The notes beneath the pieces were generated by a model. That model did no database searches. It worked only from the letters and a program-made list of their open reading frames with translations, and was not told where the DNA came from. A program made the translations under genes and the position numbers. From Rhizobium favelukesii (GTDB lineage Bacteria > Pseudomonadota > Alphaproteobacteria > Rhizobiales > Rhizobiaceae), in assembly GCF_000577275.2 (NCBI RefSeq), contig NZ_HG916855.1:1550001-1614000 (forward strand): a stretch of DNA of 64,000 nucleotides, given 5' to 3'. Position 1 is the first letter of the stretch. Every line of letters starts with the position of its first letter. Of the stretch, positions 59,774 through 64,000 are shown piece by piece.

Positions 59774-60127
59774 TCAGCCGGCAATCTGATATTGCCGCAC
59801 CGGATGGCGCACCATTGCGTCGATATCGATGCCATCGAGGATCCAGTGAAGCTGTTCTGTCGTCAGCATGACCACCGGCACCTCGCAACGGGGCCATCTG
59901 AACCTGTCCTCGGTCAACCGCTTCAGGACCATCACAAAACCGGAACGATCAAAAAACAGCAGCTTCATTCGGTCACGCCGGCGATTGCAGAAGGCAAAAA
60001 CCGCAGGCGCAAACGGATCCAGCGCCATCGTCTCCTGGACCAGGACCGCCAGGCTGTTGATGCCCGCGCGGAAGTCGATCGGTTCGCGATGCAGGTAAAC
60101 CTTGAGATCACCGCCCAGTCTGAACAT
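59774..60127 (-). CDS. tnpB: IS66 accessory protein TnpB
   Basis: 117 residues. GGDLKVYLHREPIDFRAGIN is the family N-terminus, then FCNRRRDRMKLLFFDRSGFVMVLKRL. It overlaps tnpA by 20 bp and lies 54 bp upstream of tnpC. Confidence 0.93.
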   Translation of the reverse strand: MFRLGGDLKVYLHREPIDFRAGINSLAVLVQETMALDPFAPAVFAFCNRRRDRMKLLFFDRSGFVMVLKRLTEDRFRWPRCEVPVVMLTTEQLHWILDGIDIDAMVRHPVRQYQIAG

Positions 60128-60527
60128 GACCCAGCGCTCCTATGATTGCTTCCAGCACTTCCACACCGGCGCACTCGACGGTCAGGCTGACCCCGTTCGG
60201 CAGGAGTGCGCTCACCTTGGATGCGGGAAGGCACTGGCTCAATGGCTTGGTCTTCTTCAGATCGCCAGCAGAACCCGAGTGCATATCCGGAGCAATCTGA
60301 ACCGGAACGAACGCCGAGGCCAAAGGCAATTGACGCTCCGCTCTGGACTTCTTCATCCACTTCCGGACGAGATTCGCATTGACGCCGTGCTCCAGCGCCA
60401 GCCGCGAGACCGAAACGCCGGGTTCTAAGCACGCCGCGACAAGCTGATCTCTCGACGCAGGGTCATATCGACGGCGGCCGTCGCGACCAACAAGCCGTAC
60501 CTGCAGTTTAGGAGCATCTTCATCCAT
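60108..60527 (-). CDS. tnpA: IS66 accessory protein TnpA
   Basis: 139 residues. The helix-turn-helix lies in DGRRRYDPASRDQLVAACLE and VSVSRLALEHGVNANLVRKWMKK, of the transposase_8 type. The C-terminal part (VSLTVECAGVEVLEAIIGAL) is the second conserved IS66 TnpA block. It is the first gene of the element. Confidence 0.9.
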   Translation of the reverse strand: MDEDAPKLQVRLVGRDGRRRYDPASRDQLVAACLEPGVSVSRLALEHGVNANLVRKWMKKSRAERQLPLASAFVPVQIAPDMHSGSAGDLKKTKPLSQCLPASKVSALLPNGVSLTVECAGVEVLEAIIGALGHVQTGR

Positions 60528-60611
60528 GATTTGGTGTCCACCTATTTTTTGGTGGACGCTTCATGCCTCACAGCACTCCGCTACAGAAGGCGCACAGAAA
60601 TTAGCGCTTAC

Positions 60612-60619
60612 GGACGTAC
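60612..60619. repeat. Right target-site duplication of the second IS66 element
   Basis: GGACGTAC, identical to 58046-58053. It marks the right insertion boundary. Confidence 0.93.
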
Positions 60620-60803
60620 GCGCTGGGGATCGCTGTCGAGAACCTGGCCCCTCAGCCCATCCTGCCTTACGGCAGGACACCTGTGAGACTTCAGGCTAGC
60701 TTTGAGGAGGTTTACCTGAAGTCGTCCCAAGAATGCCAAGGAAGGGTAATCATTGGCACAACACCATCATACGCTCATGGCAATGGGATGGGGAGAGAAT
60801 TCG

Positions 60804-61064
60804 TCACGGCGGGTCGAGGGCGGACGCGCCAAAATAGGATAGCACCTCCTCCTCAAGCTCAATGCAGATTTGCTCGTATTCCTCCAGGAGCATCTTGTTG
60901 TCACCCTCTGCACGCAACTTGTCACGGAACCTGACGGCGTCAGCATAGTTCTCGATATCTTCGATCCACCAATGGGCGCTGTGGGCATAGGGTCGGAGAT
61001 GTGGGTGGCGCATCAGAAGCACCGCCAATCCATAGCGAAAGCTGTTGAAGCGTGGGTCTTCCAT
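60804..61064 (-). CDS. Small hypothetical protein
   Basis: 86 residues (MEDPRFNSFRYGLAVLLMRH start). It is rich in His, Tyr and Trp in the first half (PHLRPYAHSAHWWIEDIENY), then acidic and helical (LLEEYEQICIELEEEVLSYF). The composition is that of a genuine soluble protein. No clear ribosome-binding site precedes ATG 61064, so the start is uncertain. I do not recognise the family. It stands alone beside the IS66 element. Confidence 0.5.
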   Translation of the reverse strand: MEDPRFNSFRYGLAVLLMRHPHLRPYAHSAHWWIEDIENYADAVRFRDKLRAEGDNKMLLEEYEQICIELEEEVLSYFGASALDPP

Positions 61065-61178
61065 GTTTCAAAGCCGTCACGGATGAGGCTCTGCGAACAG
61101 GAGAGAACACAGAGCCTCGTGCAGTTGAGCTGATGTCGGAGGGCATCGACATCCTGGGCAAAACGCGGCTATCCAGGA

Positions 61179-61484
61179 TTAGTTCCGAGGCCCCAAACGT
61201 CGGCCCGCGAGTTGATCATCCTTCCGCGCTTCTGAGCGCGCGCAAGTTGGGCTTCTGAGAACTCTCAACTGATTGCCGGGAAGAAGTTCGATGAACCTCT
61301 GGTGTGTCAGATTGATCAGTATATCTAGGATCTCGGTTTCGGTGAATCCCTGGGCGATCAATGGCTGTCCGATGTCGTATAGATTAAGGACGGCGTTCAC
61401 CCTGGGGAGGAGCGCCATCACGGCGGTTCGAGTTTCTTGGTACCGCGTTATTGCAACCGTTTCTCGAGCGGTTGATCCATCCAT
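61179..61484 (-). CDS. Small hypothetical protein
   Basis: 101 residues. The first 75 look like a real folded domain (VMALLPRVNAVLNLYDIGQP, FTETEILDILINLTHQRFIE, LLPGNQLRVL), while the last 25 are basic and irregular, which may mean the C-terminus is frameshifted. The start is weakly supported (GGTGGCAGG before the ATG). It lies just upstream of and opposite to a LigD fragment in a degraded region. Confidence 0.42.
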   Translation of the reverse strand: MDGSTARETVAITRYQETRTAVMALLPRVNAVLNLYDIGQPLIAQGFTETEILDILINLTHQRFIELLPGNQLRVLRSPTCARSEARKDDQLAGRRLGPRN

Positions 61485-61613
61485 CCTGCCACCGTCAGTT
61501 CGAGCCGTCTGTAAAAAAGTACCCCCGCTGTCGCGGTTGCGAGGGCCCCAGTCGAGAGTTGGCCTTGAGGGGTTTCATTTCTCAAAGCGGGGGTCAACGC
61601 TCGACACTGCGAT

Positions 61614-62009
61614 TTGTTCCCGCTCCTTATCGAGCAGAGGTCCCTGGCGGCCGCGATCGAGGCTGACGCCAAACGCCTTGGAGTGGCTTCCGTTATCCTT
61701 GAGGGCGAGGCCGTCGTACTCGACGAGCAGGGCGCCGTCCGGACTTCGGCCGACTTCAGCAATCGCTCGGTGGGAGGGGGCGGAAAACTCAACTCCGGCG
61801 CCTTGATCATGTTCGCTTTCGACCTTCTATTCCTCAAATCGCTTCTGAAGGATGAACAGGATGCTATCCGCCTCTCCGAAGAGATTGAAGGCGACGGCCG
61901 CGAAATCTTCGCCGCTGCCTGCGAGCACGGCTTGGAAGGCATCATCGCCAAATACAAGGATAGCTCTTATGCAGATTCCGAGGCAATTCGCCCCCGCATT
62001 CCGAAATGA
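61614..62009 (+). pseudogene. Fragment of an ATP-dependent DNA ligase (LigD type)
   Basis: ASVILEGEAVVLDEQGAVRTS (about residues 25-45), LIMFAFDLLFLKS and AIRLSEEIEGDGREIFAAAC with EHGLEGIIAKYKD are ordered motifs of the nucleotidyltransferase domain of LigD-type ligases. The active-site Lys segment that should precede them is absent or scrambled, the block between ASVILEGEA and the DLLFL motif is shortened, and the frame ends soon after IIAKYKD. Intact LigD proteins exceed 500 residues. The fragment is therefore non-functional. Confidence 0.8.
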
Positions 62010-62224
62010 TGCCGCCCCCCAATTCCGAGAATTAACCGCCCCCTTGTTTCCTTGAACAGAGCCTGACGGATAATTGCGAACATGGTTCCGGTTGCGGGCA
62101 GAGCTTTCGTCTTTGGCGGCGCACGCACCGATCGAGACGATGCAGGCCGCCGCCGCCCTCAAAATAGGACTCGGTCTATGATGACCCACCGGGTTGGAAG
62201 GACGCTCGGCGGCCCGAATGAGGC

Positions 62225-62420
62225 CGTCCATGACTCCGTTTCTTAGTATGGGAGCGTTCGGCTTTGCGACCACGGTCGGTGATCGCGGCGACGGTTTCCG
62301 CGCATGCGTTCGATCGAGGTCAATCGTGGCGACGTCGATCCGTCATCTGGCGAGAACGATCGCGGTCGCCCTTCCGATCCCCGAGCCCCCACCGGTTACG
62401 AGACGAATCTTTGCGCTCAC
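62225..62420 (-). pseudogene. Short-chain dehydrogenase remnant
   Basis: From GTG 62420 (GGAG upstream) the frame reads VSAKIRLVTGGGSGIGRATA and IVLAR, the NAD(P)-binding start of a short-chain dehydrogenase, then hits TGA. A shifted frame gives IDVATIDLDRTH and another ETVAAITDRGRKAE, so two or more frameshifts occurred. The rest of the gene is missing. Confidence 0.7.
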
Positions 62421-62476
62421 GGCACACTCCACCTATGCGCTACTCTGCTCTCAGACCACCATCGAGCGCAACGCGA

Positions 62477-62731
62477 TCAGCGCACGGACATCCGGGAAAA
62501 GACATTCGAGCCCACGCAGCGGCGGGCAACCTGAAGGATCTGATCCGCCACTGCCTGGCTCGGAGCCTGTCCCTCCAAAAAGAAGGCACCGGCGGACTCG
62601 ACAACCGATAGCTCCACATCTTCTGCAACCCCGCAATAGGCAATTGCTGACCAAATCTCGTCAGCAAGAGAAGCGAAAGGGGCACGTTCTCCAATAAGGG
62701 CGGATCCATTAAACTGGGGCATGAACATCAT
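62477..62731 (-). CDS. Small BON-like protein
   Basis: 84 residues. LADEIWSAIAYCGVAEDVEL, then SVVESAGAFFLEGQAPSQAV and ADQILQVARRCVGSNVFSRM follow the pattern of a BON domain (short helix, beta strand with GxVxLxG-like turn, helix, strand). There is no signal peptide. GGAG lies eight bases before ATG 62731. BON domains bind membranes or partner proteins. The assignment is from pattern only. Confidence 0.6.
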   Translation of the reverse strand: MMFMPQFNGSALIGERAPFASLADEIWSAIAYCGVAEDVELSVVESAGAFFLEGQAPSQAVADQILQVARRCVGSNVFSRMSVR

Positions 62732-62980
62732 TCCATCTCCTGGTGAGGGAACGCGTCCGCGTCCGTTTCGTTCATCTGCCGTTCATCAAACCTCCTGCGG
62801 CCCACGCGATACGTCACGGTGACCAGCGCACATTGAGGCGACGCCCCAGAAATCCTGGAACGAAGCGGCTGGCCTATTGTTTTAACCTTGCCTGCGCCAC
62901 ACAGCGATCACACTGGTCGGGGGTGGTCGCGATTTCGGCACTATCCGCGGACCTTGAGTGGCAACGGAGGAGAAACAGGC

Positions 62981-63619
62981 ATGGCAGAACTGCTCGGCCC
63001 GACATTGGCGCAACCAGGTGCATTGGGTACGAATCTGGGCGAGATTCATCGGGAAGCAACGACCTGCAGGCGATGCAACCTCTACAAACACGCAACGCAG
63101 TTGGTGTTTGGGGAAGGTCCGACCAGTGCCAAAGTTGTCTTCGTTGGCGAGCAGCCGGGAGACAAGGAGGATCTTGCCGGGCAACCGTTCGTTGGCCCCG
63201 CGGGAAAGCTGCTGGATCGCTGTCTCGAGGAAGCGGGTATCGAACGCGATGCCTGTTACGTCACCAATGCCGTAAAGCACTTCAAGTTCGAACCTCGCGG
63301 CAAACGACGCATCCACGCCAAACCGACCAGGGGAGAGGTTCAGATCTGCGCGTGGTGGCTGGCAGCAGAATTGCGCCTCATACGGCCGAAACTCGTCGTG
63401 GCGCTCGGTGCGACGGCGGTCTATTCCTTGCTCGGGCCACAAGCAAAGGTCACTCGCGACCGAGGCTCCGTCCTTCGTTCGCCGGCCGGATTGTATGTGT
63501 TTGTCACGATACATCCCTCGGCGCTGCTGCGAATGCTCGACCAGCCGGCCGGTCGGCAAAGCAGAGCGCGCTTCGTCGATGACCTGAAAGCTGTCGCCAC
63601 GCTTCTTGAGCATGCATAG
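62981..63619 (+). CDS. udgX: UdgX-type uracil-DNA glycosylase
   Basis: 212 residues. VVFVGEQPGDKEDLAGQPFV (53-72) is motif A with the GEQPGD variant. YVTNAVKHFKFEPRGKRRIH (93-112) contains the KRRIH loop specific to UdgX, whose His (here His112) becomes covalently linked to the abasic site. FVTIHPSALLR (174-184) is the third motif. Cysteines 29, 32 and 123 fit the 4Fe-4S cluster of this superfamily. GGAGGAGA precedes ATG 62981. UdgX removes uracil from DNA and stays attached to it. It lies near DNA-ligase debris. Confidence 0.92.
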   Translation: MAELLGPTLAQPGALGTNLGEIHREATTCRRCNLYKHATQLVFGEGPTSAKVVFVGEQPGDKEDLAGQPFVGPAGKLLDRCLEEAGIERDACYVTNAVKHFKFEPRGKRRIHAKPTRGEVQICAWWLAAELRLIRPKLVVALGATAVYSLLGPQAKVTRDRGSVLRSPAGLYVFVTIHPSALLRMLDQPAGRQSRARFVDDLKAVATLLEHA

Positions 63620-63789
63620 TCCGCTCCAGCACGCGGTCAAGCCGAAGGAACAAGGTCAGCTTTATTGGTTGGCCGTTAAGCTCTGGAAACGGTCCGCGTC
63701 CGGTCTGCGGGAGCAGCGCTGAGACGGGACGGGCCAACAAGGCGGAGACCGTGGGACCGGCTGCAGGCAAACTGACGTGTGGCACGATT

Positions 63790-63939
63790 TCAGCGAAACG
63801 AGACGGCCAGGATCAAGATGAAGATCCCGACAGCGGCAATCGCAAGCCACGACCACCAAAACAATGGTGGATGTTGCTCATTCTTCCGCTTCCTCAGTTC
63901 CTCATCGTGATGCCAGTCGCTATTCGGATCGAAGGACAT
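63790..63939 (-). CDS. 49-residue single-pass membrane protein
   Basis: A short gene with an excellent ribosome-binding site (GGAAGGAGACACC) before ATG 63939. The protein begins MSFDPNSDWHHDEELRKRKN and ends in one transmembrane helix (WWSWLAIAAVGIFILILAV) plus SFR. The N-terminus is probably cytoplasmic. Small proteins of this layout are common in rhizobia and usually uncharacterised. It is convergent with the UdgX gene, about 170 bp away. Confidence 0.65.
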   Translation of the reverse strand: MSFDPNSDWHHDEELRKRKNEQHPPLFWWSWLAIAAVGIFILILAVSFR

Positions 63940-64000
63940 GGTGTCTCCTTCCACCGAAACAATGCAACTCAGTTCATTTTAGTTCCCGCTACAGGATTGA

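Larger units (their letters stand above)
58054..60611 (-). mobile_element. Intact IS66-family insertion sequence (three genes)
   Basis: 2558 bp. The left end GTAAGCGCGATTTTCGATGC matches the reverse complement of the right end, GTAAGCGCTAATTTCTGTGC, in most positions. GTAAGCG is the common IS66 terminus. An 8-bp duplication GGACGTAC flanks it. Genes tnpA, tnpB and tnpC run on the minus strand and are open. It differs in sequence, ends and gene content from the element at 24.4 kb. It inserted just downstream of the phage lysis cassette. Confidence 0.95.

Noticed and set aside
60620-60803. Possible gene interrupted by the second IS66 element
   Set aside because: Joining the flanks across one GGACGTAC copy gives only short frames without recognisable motifs, so no disrupted gene can be named.

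Overview
The window is about 60% GC chromosomal or megaplasmid DNA from an alphaproteobacterium, most probably a member of the Rhizobiaceae (Rhizobium or a close relative). This rests on the rhizobial rhamnose locus (bifunctional aldolase/dehydrogenase RhaD, RhaI, ABC system RhaSTPQ, RhaU, RhaK, DeoR-type RhaR), an HWE-family histidine kinase, DUF1236 and DUF1515 proteins, and two IS66 elements. No rRNA, tRNA or CRISPR array was recognised.

Layout. 1-10.1 kb: a complete L-rhamnose catabolic locus (only the kinase is cut by the window edge), with two divergent transcripts controlled from one intergenic region that carries a perfect 20-bp inverted repeat. 10.2-11.7 kb: an AhpD-like carboxymuconolactone decarboxylase divergent from an ECF41-type sigma factor, with an ECF41-type promoter between them. 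11.7-19.3 kb: small regulators and small proteins, an amidase/isomerase/aldolase catabolic operon, a spermidine-synthase-like protein, an acylphosphatase and a decaying HigBA toxin-antitoxin pair. 19.5-24.2 kb: an Mre11/Rad50-like (YhaO/YhaN, SbcDC-like) nuclease-ATPase pair. 24.4-27.2 kb: an intact IS66-family element with 8-bp target duplication and a fourth, passenger gene. 27.2-38.9 kb: hydrolases (PHB-depolymerase-like esterase, GH3 glycosidase, type B carboxylesterase), an HWE sensor kinase, a DMSP-lyase-like cupin, and an omega-aminotransferase divergent from an XRE-cupin regulator.

39.1-46.0 kb is the most unusual part: a tight five-gene operon encoding a class III cyclase/ATPase/TPR regulator, a YcaO protein, a TfuA protein, a zinc metallopeptidase and a 218-residue protein with a Gly/Cys-rich GVCGCDCGY segment. 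YcaO plus TfuA is the known pair for backbone thioamidation, so this looks like an uncharacterised peptide or protein modification system with a candidate protease and a candidate substrate.

46.2-54.0 kb: DedA and CNNM/CorC membrane proteins, decayed siderophore-uptake genes (fhuB and an AraC regulator), an MliC-type lysozyme inhibitor, and a periplasmic amino-acid-binding protein directly followed by a membrane diguanylate cyclase. 54.3-57.9 kb: a prophage-remnant lysis cassette (frameshifted GH19 endolysin, nested spanin-like genes, DUF1515 protein) with a Tat-exported Hint-domain protein on the other strand. 58.05-60.6 kb: a second intact IS66 element with its own 8-bp duplication. 60.8-64 kb: small hypothetical genes, fragments of LigD-type ligase and of a short-chain dehydrogenase, a UdgX-type uracil-DNA glycosylase and a 49-residue membrane protein.
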